64,000 bases of DNA from Microbispora siamensis (GTDB lineage Bacteria > Actinomycetota > Actinomycetes > Streptosporangiales > Streptosporangiaceae): positions 1 through 64,000 of the forward strand of contig NZ_BOOF01000019.1 in the NCBI RefSeq assembly GCF_016863095.1. The letters are read 5' to 3'. Shown here piece by piece: positions 8,510-20,200 of the stretch (positions within the stretch are counted from its first letter, which is position 1; every line of letters begins with the position of its first letter). The position numbers and the translations under genes are program-made. The notes under the pieces were generated by a model that was not told the origin of the DNA, searched no databases, and saw only the letters and a list, made by a program, of their open reading frames with translations.

Positions 8510-8800
8510 ATGACTGCTGAGCCGGTACATCACGCCGAGGACGACCCTGCGGAGATCTTGCGTGTGCTGCCGGAGCGGTGGCATGAGCAGTTTCTCAGCG
8601 AGTATCACAGCGCGTTGGATGCGGCCCACGAGGTATGGCGGTTCCAGCAACTTCGTGAGTTGTTGCGTGTGTGGCGGCTACATGCGGCTGCGGTGTCCAA
8701 TCCGGACTTCGCTCGGGCCGAGCAAGCGGTTCGTGAGAATCGGCGCGATGAGTTCGTTTCGATGGAGGACGCTTTTCCTGGTTGGGCCGACCACCGATGA
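8510..8800 (+). CDS. DUF6247-like antitoxin
   Basis: A 96-residue protein. The N-terminus MTAEPVHHAEDDPAEILRVLPERWHEQF leads into a long helix FLSEYHSALDAAHEVWRFQQLRELL and a second helix in which RAEQAVRENRRDEF is clear. This matches the layout of actinobacterial DUF6247 proteins, which are usually encoded directly before a RelE/ParE-like toxin. Here the stop overlaps the ATG of such a toxin (ATGA), so the two are translationally coupled. The expected role is to neutralise the toxin and perhaps repress the operon; this is inferred from the arrangement. The family assignment is from memory of the sequence pattern. Confidence 0.7.
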   Translation: MTAEPVHHAEDDPAEILRVLPERWHEQFLSEYHSALDAAHEVWRFQQLRELLRVWRLHAAAVSNPDFARAEQAVRENRRDEFVSMEDAFPGWADHR

Positions 8801-9042
8801 GCTACCGCGTGAAGCTTCACGTGGCGGCGTTGTCTCAGATGAAGGGTCTTCCAGAGGAGGCGCTCGATGCTCTGATCTTGCGCACGACGGATCTCGTGGA
8901 AGAGCCTTGGGATGCGCGCGCCCTCTACAAGGACGAGCCTGAATTCCGCATGAGCACCTTCGGGGATTTTGGCGTCTTGTACTTCAAGGTGGACGAGGCC
9001 GAGGAACTCATCACGATCTTTAATGTGACGTGGGCGGGGTAA
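8797..9042 (+). CDS. RelE/ParE-like toxin
   Basis: An 81-residue protein with the order of a RelE/ParE fold: a first strand YRVKLHVAALSQ, two helices (LPEEALDALILRTTDLVEEPWDA), then strands RALYKDEPEFRMSTFGDFGVLYFKVDEAEELITIFNV split into a short hairpin. The pattern F-G-x-x-G-V-L-Y-F near residues 55-63 and I-T-I-F-x-V near the end fits the family. Start ATG 8797 overlaps the upstream antitoxin stop. Toxins of this superfamily cleave mRNA on the ribosome or act on gyrase; which applies here is not visible. The pair could stabilise the integrated element lying between the tRNA repeats. Confidence 0.7.
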   Translation: MSYRVKLHVAALSQMKGLPEEALDALILRTTDLVEEPWDARALYKDEPEFRMSTFGDFGVLYFKVDEAEELITIFNVTWAG

Positions 9043-9198
9043 CTCGAGACGTAGAGCCGCGTTGCGTCCGGTGGTCCGCCTGGGTGACGAACTGAGTGAC
9101 AACGGCCACGGACGCCCGTAGAACCGTACGGACGTCCGTGGCCGGTCAGCCCAGGTCAACGCCCCTTCAATGGCACGTCGGCGATGTGGCCGATCTGC

Positions 9199-9241
9199 TT
9201 CACACCGAAGAGGTCACTGGTTCGATCCCAGTATCGCCCAC
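9199..9241 (+). repeat. tRNA-Val(CAC) 3'-half direct repeat, copy 2 (att-like)
   Basis: Second copy of the 43-base tRNA-Val(CAC) 3' half, with AGGTC where copy 1 has AGGTT; the C is the usual tRNA base. The acceptor strand ends CCCAC and is followed by ACG, so there is no encoded CCA. A terminator follows at once, and a decayed tyrosine integrase gene reads towards it, the normal arrangement at an element end. The 1.5 kb between the copies holds a toxin pair and a frameshifted gene. Confidence 0.75.
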
Positions 9242-9249
9242 ACGATCAA

Positions 9250-9284
9250 GGCCCGTCGGAGTCCACCACTCCAACGGGCCTTTT
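9250..9284 (+). terminator. Rho-independent terminator after the tRNA repeat
   Basis: The arms GGCCCGTCGGAGT and ACTCCAACGGGCC pair with a single mismatch around a short loop and are followed by TTTT. This is the kind of terminator expected after a tRNA gene, so copy 2 probably retains original tRNA-downstream DNA. Confidence 0.75.
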
Positions 9285-9332
9285 CGCTGTTCAAAGCTTT
9301 GGCGCTAGCTCGGGTCCTCCTCGCCTTGGAGA

Positions 9333-9606
9333 TCAACGACGAGCAGCTGTTCGGTTTCTGGGGCAGAAGTCAGCGAAGACCGCCCGAGCCCTGCCGTAGC
9401 GGTCGCGCGAGGAGTGCGTGCAACGGTTGAGCGTCGTGTACATCTGCTCGCGCCCCAGGAGGCGTGCCACGTCGCTCACGGGGACACCGCCGGAGACGAG
9501 CACGTGGCGTTGGGTGCCGCAGATCGTGGAACCGCAGCCCCTCGGCCGCGCGCTTGGCGACGTGCGCCACGGCCTCTCGGTGGGTCGGGAACTCCTCGCG
9601 GTGTAA
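9333..9606 (-). pseudogene. Tyrosine integrase C-terminal remnant
   Basis: The minus strand carries the catalytic end of a phage/ICE-type tyrosine recombinase. GLRFHDLRH (HxxR box) is in one frame; after a small deletion the next frame gives LVSGGVPVSDVARLLGREQ, then TTLNRCTHSSRDRYG and AVFADF before a stop at 9333. Where the catalytic tyrosine is expected (NRYTH) the codon is TGC, cysteine. With the frameshift, missing N-terminus and lost tyrosine it cannot be active. It ends 91 bases from the tRNA-Val repeat and is probably the integrase that made it. Confidence 0.75.
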
Positions 9607-9751
9607 CCATGACCAGGTTGACGTACATCGCGAGGCCAGCCTTGCCCCTCCGTTCCCGGTCCGCCGCCGCTCCGCGGTGGGGCGACGGCGCACGAGGGGA
9701 TCAGTCAGGGGTCACGTATCATGACCGCCTGCCTCCCGTAGTTCTCGCTGT

Positions 9752-10234
9752 TCAGGGGCATGTGGTCGGTCGGCCCTCTGGGGAGGGCTGAACGGCCTCC
9801 GAGGGCGACCAGAACTGCAACTTGAACAGGGCGAAGCCGATGATGTCCGCGGTGAAATTCTCGTGGCTGAGGAGCTTGCGGTGGACTCTGACCTGCCACT
9901 CGTGATCACGGCGGCCGAGATCGAACTCCTCATACTCAGTGGTGTCTCCCTGATAGCCGCTGAGCGCCAAGACCTTCCCGGAGGTCAGGTGAACACTTCC
10001 CGACCAGCTCTCATCCCAGTCCGAGGCAGGTGGCTCGCCGTCCCAGAGTTCGTATTCAATGAGAGCGTGCTCACACCGGGTGGCGCTGAGTGCGATTCCG
10101 TCGGGGCCCCTGGAGATCCACATGTCCCGGGGGAGGAGGCCGGCGACGCTCCACGGCGCTTCGACGTCTGCAACCCCCTTCAGGTACCGCTCTATCTTCT
10201 GAGGATCGAGAAGCCTCTTGATGATCTCTGCCAT
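9752..10234 (-). CDS. Hypothetical protein (160 aa)
   Basis: A 160-residue soluble protein. ATG 10234 is chosen because AGGGAG lies just upstream; an upstream in-frame ATG at 10261 has no such site. The sequence opens with MAEIIKRLLDPQKIERYLKG, has LPRDMWISRGPDGIAL and ends with DIIGFALFKLQFW. Several acidic/aromatic segments (YELWDGEPPASDWDESW, GYQGDTTEYEEFDLG) suggest a beta-rich fold. It is alone on its strand, between the integrase remnant and an isochorismatase-like gene. I recognise no characterised family, and there is no signal peptide or membrane helix. Confidence 0.6.
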   Translation of the reverse strand: MAEIIKRLLDPQKIERYLKGVADVEAPWSVAGLLPRDMWISRGPDGIALSATRCEHALIEYELWDGEPPASDWDESWSGSVHLTSGKVLALSGYQGDTTEYEEFDLGRRDHEWQVRVHRKLLSHENFTADIIGFALFKLQFWSPSEAVQPSPEGRPTTCP

Positions 10235-10430
10235 GGCACTCCCTGGTACGTACGGTTCCATGCGTACCGATCATGACGAACAGGACTGACACATTCAGGC
10301 GGCCCAAGAGGCAAGCAGGGCGCTCCCTGCGTCGGTCGTTGGTAGCTCAGGGTCGTCAGCGAACCTGCTCACACGAGAGCACAGCGGAGATCAGCGGATG
10401 CCATCGTCGTAGTATCTGACAGCACTGCTC

Positions 10431-10952
10431 TCACTCCAGTGCTGCCACGACCTCGGCGGTGGTGCTGACCGTGGCGATGCGCGGGAAGATGTAGTCGAAG
10501 GCGAACTCGTGGGCGTGTGCGTCGAGTGCGGTGACCGCGTCCTCGGGCAGGATCACCTTGAAGCCGAACTCGTCGGCGAAGCGCGCGGTCTGCTCGACGC
10601 CGAAGTTCGTGGCGATCCCGGTGATGATCAGGGTGTCGATGGCATGCTCACGCAATGCCTCCTCCAGCCCGGTGTTGTGAAATGCGCCCCAGGTGCGCTT
10701 CACGATCTCCAGGTCACCGAACACCCCTTCCACCAGCTCGCTGCCCGGTGGCTGCTCCGCGATGCCTGGCCGTTCGACCCGCACGGCGACAACGAGACCC
10801 CCTGCCTTTCTCACCGCGTCGGCCAGAGCGAGGGAGCGGGCGACCACGTCGGATCCGGCGTGTGGTGCGGTGGGCTGCTCGACGATGCGCGTCATCAGAT
10901 CGATGAGGAGCAACGCGGTACGGCGAGGATCCAGTCTCTCCATGATCGGCAT
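10431..10952 (-). CDS. Isochorismatase-family protein lacking the catalytic Cys
   Basis: A 173-residue alpha/beta protein of the isochorismatase-like cysteine hydrolase family. The first strand TALLLIDL carries the catalytic Asp, and the Lys is seen in EIVKRTWGAF. The third catalytic position, normally Cys in a G-x-x-x-x-x-C-V pattern, reads GIATNFGVEQTAR, so the cysteine is replaced by glycine. Some homologous groups share this change and their activity is unclear. ATG 10952 (MPIMERLDP) is used because GGGA lies about 8 bases before it; ATG 10943 is also possible, while the longer frame from 11051 has a poor N-terminus. It stands alone, so its substrate cannot be guessed. Confidence 0.75.
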   Translation of the reverse strand: MPIMERLDPRRTALLLIDLMTRIVEQPTAPHAGSDVVARSLALADAVRKAGGLVVAVRVERPGIAEQPPGSELVEGVFGDLEIVKRTWGAFHNTGLEEALREHAIDTLIITGIATNFGVEQTARFADEFGFKVILPEDAVTALDAHAHEFAFDYIFPRIATVSTTAEVVAALE

Positions 10953-11133
10953 GGTAGCGATCCCAGATTCGGTCTCGATCCTGTGGATCCGGATGGCGGT
11001 TGCCATCGCCTTGGCGGCCAACCGTGGCGTCGACCGGCGATTCTTGATCACGCGTTCGCCCTGTCCTCAGGATGCGGGGATGCGCCGAAATGTGCTTGTC
11101 GATGAGAATGCGGGCGGCGGAGCCGGGTCGATC

Positions 11134-11544
11134 TCACAGGTCGACAAGCACCGGTCTTGCGTCTGCTCTTCCATAGCTGAATATGCTGCGGAGCACCTCA
11201 CGCATACGGTTCACGTCGGCCTCGGGGACGTCCAACACCGCTTCGATTACCGGGTCGTCCAAACCGAGATCCTGCAGAGCAGCGGGGTCGAGCACAACGC
11301 GCAATGTGTCATCGCGAATAGCGACTTCTCGAACGCAACCGTAGGCGGTGCCCTGATCGGCGGTGACCAGGCAGTAGGTGTCCAGGCCGAGATCCACGTC
11401 CTGATCGTCAGCCTCTTCGATGCCGCTCATGAAGACCAGAGTGAAGCCGGTGCCATCCTCGAATTCTGCTACTCCGGCGTCGCGGTAATCCTCATCGAGC
11501 TCTTCGTCTCCGCCGGCTGCGCGGGCGGTGAATCGGTAGGTCAC
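11134..11544 (-). CDS. Imm10-family immunity protein
   Basis: A 136-residue acidic protein matching the Imm10 pattern of polymorphic-toxin immunity proteins: [10 protein letters not shown] at the start, [10 protein letters not shown], then [20 protein letters not shown] in the middle and VIEAVLDVP before a C-terminal helix. Such proteins bind and block a partner toxin, usually encoded next door. Here no toxin-like gene is adjacent: the neighbours are a broken acetyltransferase and an isochorismatase-like gene. It may be an orphan kept for protection against toxins from neighbouring strains. Family call is by sequence resemblance; the role is inferred. Confidence 0.75.
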   Translation of the reverse strand: MTYRFTARAAGGDEELDEDYRDAGVAEFEDGTGFTLVFMSGIEEADDQDVDLGLDTYCLVTADQGTAYGCVREVAIRDDTLRVVLDPAALQDLGLDDPVIEAVLDVPEADVNRMREVLRSIFSYGRADARPVLVDL

Positions 11545-11680
11545 GCAGGGGTTATATCAGTCGGCTGGCTCACTGATGCCTGATCGCTGATAAGGATGGA
11601 AGATCTACGCATAACCGTCTGGATCGAGCAATCGAAGCTCCGGCGCCGGCGCGGCCAGACGGTCACGACGCACGGGGAGA

Positions 11681-11909
11681 TCAGCTCGTTTCGGCGGGAA
11701 TGCCGCTGACCATTCCGGCCGGGCGGTCGTCGATCACGGCGATGACATTGTGGGAGCCGGGAATCGCCAGGCGGCCCCCTCGCGGTCGCCTCCCTCTGCC
11801 ACTCCGACAATGTCGAGCCGAACGCCTGCGGCGCCTCGGCAAGCGCGGCGAGCCGCACCTCGCGCCAGATCGGCCAGTCGTCTTCGTTCAGGACACGTAG
11901 TTCGATCAC
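11681..11909 (-). pseudogene. Frameshifted and truncated GNAT acetyltransferase
   Basis: The minus strand starts like a GNAT acetyltransferase at GTG 11909: [19 protein letters not shown], then [16 protein letters not shown]. After EW the frame changes and the protein continues in another frame as [20 protein letters not shown], the usual second strand pair of these enzymes, before stopping at 11681. The acetyl-CoA-binding loop and the C-terminal half are absent, so the gene is dead. Confidence 0.65.
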
Positions 11910-11951
11910 TGTCAGACCGTGCCCGACAGGCGGCCACGGCGCCAACCGGTG

Positions 11952-12338
11952 TCAGCCGGCGCGGTCGAGGCGGGCGGCGTCGTCGTACGCCTCGCGGGCG
12001 TCGAGCAGTTCGTCCCAGTGCTCCGCCACCCAGGCGTAGGCGACCGCCAGCGGTTCGAGCAGGCTGCGGCCGAGCGGGGTCAGTTCGTACTCGACATGCG
12101 GGGTGGCCTCGGCGTAGACGGTGCGCAGGACCAGACCGTCCCGTTCGAGGGACCGCAGCGACTGGGTGAGGACCTTGGGCGTGACGCGGTTCAGCGGCAC
12201 GCGTAGCTCGGAGAACCGGCGCGGCCCGTGCTCCAGGCAGTGGATGATGAGCGGCGCCCACTTGTCACCGAATCGGATCGGATTGAGCGAGGACGGACAC
12301 AGCTCGTCGAACATGTCGGCGGGCAGGGGTTCCCTCAT
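11952..12338 (-). CDS. HxlR-family transcriptional regulator
   Basis: A 128-residue winged-helix protein. The family signature is clear: an N-terminal DELCPSSLNPIRFGDKWAPL, with the conserved cysteine, then FSELRVPLNRVTPKVLTQSL as recognition helix and the wing VYAEATPHVEYELTPLG. The start ATG 12338 gives the usual family length; the longer frame to 12422 lies over the divergent promoter. HxlR proteins typically repress a divergent oxidoreductase gene and respond to electrophiles or redox stress, and here the divergent neighbour at 12443 is an NAD(P)-binding protein, so that is its likely target. Confidence 0.9.
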   Translation of the reverse strand: MREPLPADMFDELCPSSLNPIRFGDKWAPLIIHCLEHGPRRFSELRVPLNRVTPKVLTQSLRSLERDGLVLRTVYAEATPHVEYELTPLGRSLLEPLAVAYAWVAEHWDELLDAREAYDDAARLDRAG

Positions 12339-12442
12339 GGCCTCACGATAACCGGTATCCCGGCGGTAACCGCGGCTCCGGATAGCGTCCGGGCATCGGC
12401 CGGGCACACGGGCTCCGGCCATCTGGTGAGAGGTGGTTCGCC

Positions 12443-13066
12443 ATGAACATCGTGATCTTCGGAGCGGGTGGCCGGGCCGGGCGGCAGGCGGTCGCGGAGG
12501 CGCGCCGGCGTGGTCACCAGGTCACCGCCGTGGTGCGCGACCCCGCAGGCCACGGCGACCTGGGCGACGTGCGGGTGGTGGCGGGCGACGTCACGGACCC
12601 GGTGAGCGTCGAGCGCGCGGCCGCCGGGCATGACGCGGCCATCAGCGCCGCCGCGGACCTGTCCGTGTCACCGCACGACTTCTTCACCGCGTCGGCTCGC
12701 GCCCTGTCCACCGGCCTGGAGAAGGCGGGCGTACCCCGCCTGGTGGTGGTCGGTCTCGCATCGGTCCTGCCCGGGGCGTCCGGTGCTCCCCTGATGGACG
12801 AGCCCGGCTACCCCAACGAGTACCGCGCCTTCTCCCTCGGCCACGCCGCAGGCCTCGAGGAGCTTCGGACCTGCGACCTGGACTGGGCGTACGTGGCGCC
12901 AGCGGGCGACTTCGACCATGACGGCAGGCCCGCCGGCCGGTATCTGCTCGCCGATCACGGCGACATGGCCAGCCGGATCACGTACGCGGACTTCGCGATC
13001 GCGCTGCTCGACGAGGTCGAGGCACCCCGCCACCACCGCGCCGCCGTCAGCATCCGGGAGGCATGA
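12443..13066 (+). CDS. NAD(P)-binding (atypical SDR) protein
   Basis: A 207-residue Rossmann-fold protein. The N-terminal motif VIFGAGGRAGRQAV is the GxxGxxG dinucleotide site of atypical short-chain dehydrogenases; VVAGDVTDP follows at the second strand, and RLVVVGLAS and DWAYVAPAGDF are typical later segments. No YxxxK pair is seen, as is usual for the NmrA/HIM1-like group (PF13460). ATG 12443 is supported by GAGAGG upstream. Divergent from an HxlR regulator, the two probably form a small redox- or electrophile-responsive unit. Whether it is an enzyme or a redox sensor cannot be told. Confidence 0.85.
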   Translation: MNIVIFGAGGRAGRQAVAEARRRGHQVTAVVRDPAGHGDLGDVRVVAGDVTDPVSVERAAAGHDAAISAAADLSVSPHDFFTASARALSTGLEKAGVPRLVVVGLASVLPGASGAPLMDEPGYPNEYRAFSLGHAAGLEELRTCDLDWAYVAPAGDFDHDGRPAGRYLLADHGDMASRITYADFAIALLDEVEAPRHHRAAVSIREA

Positions 13067-13182
13067 CGCCCGCGGCGCACGACCACCGGGGCGTCCGGCG
13101 ACGCGGGCGCATGTTTCGGTCTCCTACCTGCGGGTACTGCGGCGCGGACGTGCCCGTACCGCTCCACGGAGGAACTCGCCGA

Positions 13183-15444
<2,262 letters not shown>

Positions 15445-15470
15445 CGGACGCTCCACATCGGACGTCGGAA

Positions 15471-15509
15471 GGGCCTCCTCCCTCGATCCACGACCGGGGG
15501 AGGAGGCCC
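15471..15509 (+). terminator. Catalase gene terminator
   Basis: Perfect 12-bp inverted repeat GGGCCTCCTCCC / GGGAGGAGGCCC 26 bases after the catalase stop, without a T-run. Confidence 0.7.
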
Positions 15510-15548
15510 TGGCGAAACCGACGGTCCGGCAGACGTGGTGAGGGGCCG

Positions 15549-15593
15549 GTAACGCCCTCGCAATAAGAAACATCGCAGTAACACTCCCGAATA
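15549..15593 (+). promoter_or_regulatory. GlnR-like box upstream of amt
   Basis: The spacing of GTAAC-n6-GCAAT, then GAAAC-n6-GTAAC-n6-GAATA fits the actinomycete GlnR box (alternating gTnAC and GaAAC half-sites at 11-bp steps). It lies about 90 bases before the ammonium transporter start, where GlnR sites are known in Streptomyces. This predicts induction of the transporter under nitrogen limitation. Confidence 0.55.
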
Positions 15594-15679
15594 CGCCATG
15601 AAACGGCCAACGGTGAGTCTCATGGTGCGCCCGTGGCGGAACCTGCCGACGGCCATCCTGAGGAGTGTGAGGCGATGAC

Positions 15680-17029
<1,350 letters not shown>

Positions 17030-17158
17030 CGTGCGGGGGATCGGCGCCCCGGCCATCGGTGGGTGAGCCGGTCCCCGTGCCGGACCGCGGCATCCCAGGG
17101 TGTCCGGCCGGGTGAGATCCGCCTCTTGTGCGAGGCCGCAAAGAGGTGACTCTTGCAG

Positions 17159-17215
17159 TCAAACGTTTGATCGACAATCATGCTCCCATGACGCTCACTA
17201 GTCAAACGATTGACT
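17159..17215. promoter_or_regulatory. Two palindromic operators upstream of the GH95-like gene
   Basis: TCAAACGTTTGA (17159-17170, perfect) and AGTCAAACGATTGACT (17200-17215, perfect 6-bp arms) share the TCAAACG half-site and are about 43 bases centre to centre, roughly four helix turns. Both lie within 75 bases of the start at 17232. Size and symmetry suit LacI-family repressors; no LacI gene is adjacent, so the regulator is elsewhere. Confidence 0.55.
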
Positions 17216-17231
17216 TCAAGGATGGTGCCTC

Positions 17232-20200
17232 ATGGGCAAGGCGCTGACCACGATGGCGGTCGCGGTCGCCGTGACGGCGGCCGTCGCGGCCGGCCCTCCC
17301 GCCCTGGGCGCCGCGCCGGCGGCCTCGACCGCGGATCAGAAGACCACTTCAGCGTGGCGAGACGGGGCGTTCCAGGTGGACACCGCCGCCGTGGTGTCGC
17401 GCTCCGACCTGGTGATCGAGGGCCCGGCCTGGCGCGACTACCAGAGCATGCCCCTGGGGAACGGCCATCTCGGTGCGGCGGTGTGGTCGCAGGACGGCTT
17501 CACCGCCCAGCTCAACCGCAACGACACGTTCCCGGACCTGAAGTCGGCCGGCCGGCTCGTCGTTCCCGGGCTCTTCGAACTCGCCGCCGCGCCCGACTAT
17601 CGGGGGCGGTTGAACCTGGCCGACGCCGTGCTCGAGCAGAGCGGGAGGGGCATGACGGCGCGCACGTTCGTCCGCGCCGACCGCGATCAGCTCGTGCTGG
17701 AGGTCACCGGCGCCGAGCCCGGAAAGGAGCAGACCGCCGACCTCGACCTCTGGGACGGGCGCAACCCCGCCACCTATGCCGAGGGCGGGATCGGCGCGCT
17801 CGCGGAGACCTTCACCGATTCCGCATCCGGTAAGAAGAGCGGAGCCGTGGCCGCCATCACCGCCGACGCTCGTGACGTGAGCGCGGCGGTGGTCGACGCG
17901 AACACGGTCCGGCTGACCTTCACGCCACGCGCCGACGGCAGTTATCGCATCGTCGTGGGGGTCCCCTCGTACACCGGCGGCGACGTCGGCGAGGCGGGCC
18001 GCCAGGCGGTGGAGGGCGCGACCCGGGACCGGGTCGACGCGGCACACCTGGACTGGTGGCACGGCTTCTGGAAGCAGGCCGCGCCGATGAAGATCACATC
18101 CTCGGACGGCACCGGCGAGTACTTCGAGGCTCTTCGCGCCCAGCAGCTCTACACGACGGCGGCCACCCAGCGAGGCGACCTGCCGACGGGCCAGGCGGGC
18201 GCCGCCAACATGCTCTACCCCTGGCAGGACACGCCGGTCTCGCCCTCGACCTGGTTCCACTTCAACCTGCGCCAGCAGGTCAACGCCAACTACGGAGCGG
18301 GGACCGCCGGCTTCAACGCGCCCTACCTCAACCTCTACACCTCGCATCTGGCGCAGATGAAGGCGTGGACCGAGAGCCACTGGCCGGGCGCCGACGGCGT
18401 GTGCGTGCCCGAGCTGCTGCGCTTCGACGGCACACCGGACGGGTGCGTCGGCGGGGCCGCGCCCACGTGGACGAACAGGATCCTCACCGGCGGCCTCGAA
18501 GTGGCGCACGACCTGTGGCGCCAGTATCGGTTCACGGGCGACGCCTCCGTCCTGGACCGGGGTTACCCCCTGATGAGCGAGGTCGCGAAGTTCTACCTCT
18601 CCCTGCTGAAGGAAGGTGACGACGGGCTCCTGCACCTCGAACACGCCAACTCGTTCGAGACCCAGTGGGACGCCACGGACCCCATGCCCGACCTCGCGGG
18701 CATGAAGGTCATGTTCCCGGTCATCGCCGGCCTCGCCGACACCCGCGGGGACTCTGGCCTGGCCGGCCGGCTGCGCGCGGCGGTGCGGAAGCTGCCCGAG
18801 TTGCCCACCACCACACGCGACGGCAAGAAGGTCTACGCCTGGTCCGCCACGAACGAGCCGGCGAAGAACACCCAGAACACCGACATGGAGCCGCTCAGTC
18901 CCTGGGGACTGGCCGGCCCCGACTCCACCGTCATGCAGGACACCTTCGCGGAGCGCGTCTTCCCGCTCACCCGGGAGTGGGACGAGTCGCCGGTCTGGGC
19001 CGCCGACCTCGGTCGCGCCGCCGACATGAAGCGGCTGCTCGTCCAGGGCACCGCGGACCTGCAGAAGTTCCCGAACGGCTTCTCCGGGCACGGCCGCAAC
19101 GACGACCCCGCCTCGATCCACAACATGTACAGCTCGTGGAACGCGGTGGTGGCCAACGCCCTGCAGGACGCCCTCGTCCAGGCCGGCGACGGGACGGTGC
19201 GGATCGCGACCGCGCTGCCGGACGACTGGACCGTCGACGGGACGGTCGTGATCGACGGGGGCCACCGGGTCAGCACCCAGGTGAGCCGGGGCACGCCGAC
19301 CCTGGTCGGCATCCAGGCCGGATCGACGGACACCCTGAAGATCAAGAACCCCTGGCCGGGGACGCCGGTGCGGTTGGTCGAGGACGGCGGGTCCGGAGGC
19401 AGGCCCGTGGTGACTCCCACCCGTGACGCCGTCGTCTCGGCGCGCGTCGAGGCCGGGAAGTCGTACGTGCTGGAGCGGGTCGACCGGCCGCACGGCTCCT
19501 TCCGGTTCGAGCAGGTCCAGGGCCGGCAGGCGAGCTCGGTCAAGCGGCTGGGCGTCCAGACGCTCGGTGTCCCGCGGACCACGCCGCAGATCCGCAGCGA
19601 CGACGTGTCCGTCGTCGCGCCAGAGAAGCTCCACCCGCTCGTGACGGCGAAGGAGGGCGTCGCGGCGTACGTCGACCGCAGCGACCAGATCACGTCGCTT
19701 CCCTCCGAGCTCGCCGGATCGACCCTGGTCAGGGGAGCCAACGGCGACGCGTCCCGGAACGCCCCGGCCGACTACCTGACGCTCGACCTGACCAGGCCCG
19801 CGCCCGTGTACGTCGCTTTCGACGGGCGGGGCGAGGGCACCTGGTGGCCGTCCTGGCTGCGCGACCAGGGCTTCACGCGGACCGGCATGACCGTCGGCAA
19901 GCGCGAGTTCCTGCGCAGGGCCGAGATCGTCGACGGCGGCCGGCTGCGGGTCTCGGGCGGCGGAGCGACCCTCTCGCGTGCCGGGGCGGACTGGGGTGAC
20001 CAGATCATCGAGGTGAAGGTCCGCCAGATCCAGGTGGGCGCGAGCGTGATGTTCCGGGCTCCGGACCGTAGCAACGGCTACGTGTGGAACATCGGGGGCC
20101 CGCTCGGAAGCGCGGGCGGCCTCGGGCAGCTGCGCATGAGCACGGTGGTCAACGGCCGCTCCACGCTCATCGGCTCGGTCGTCCCGATCGAGCCCGCGGC

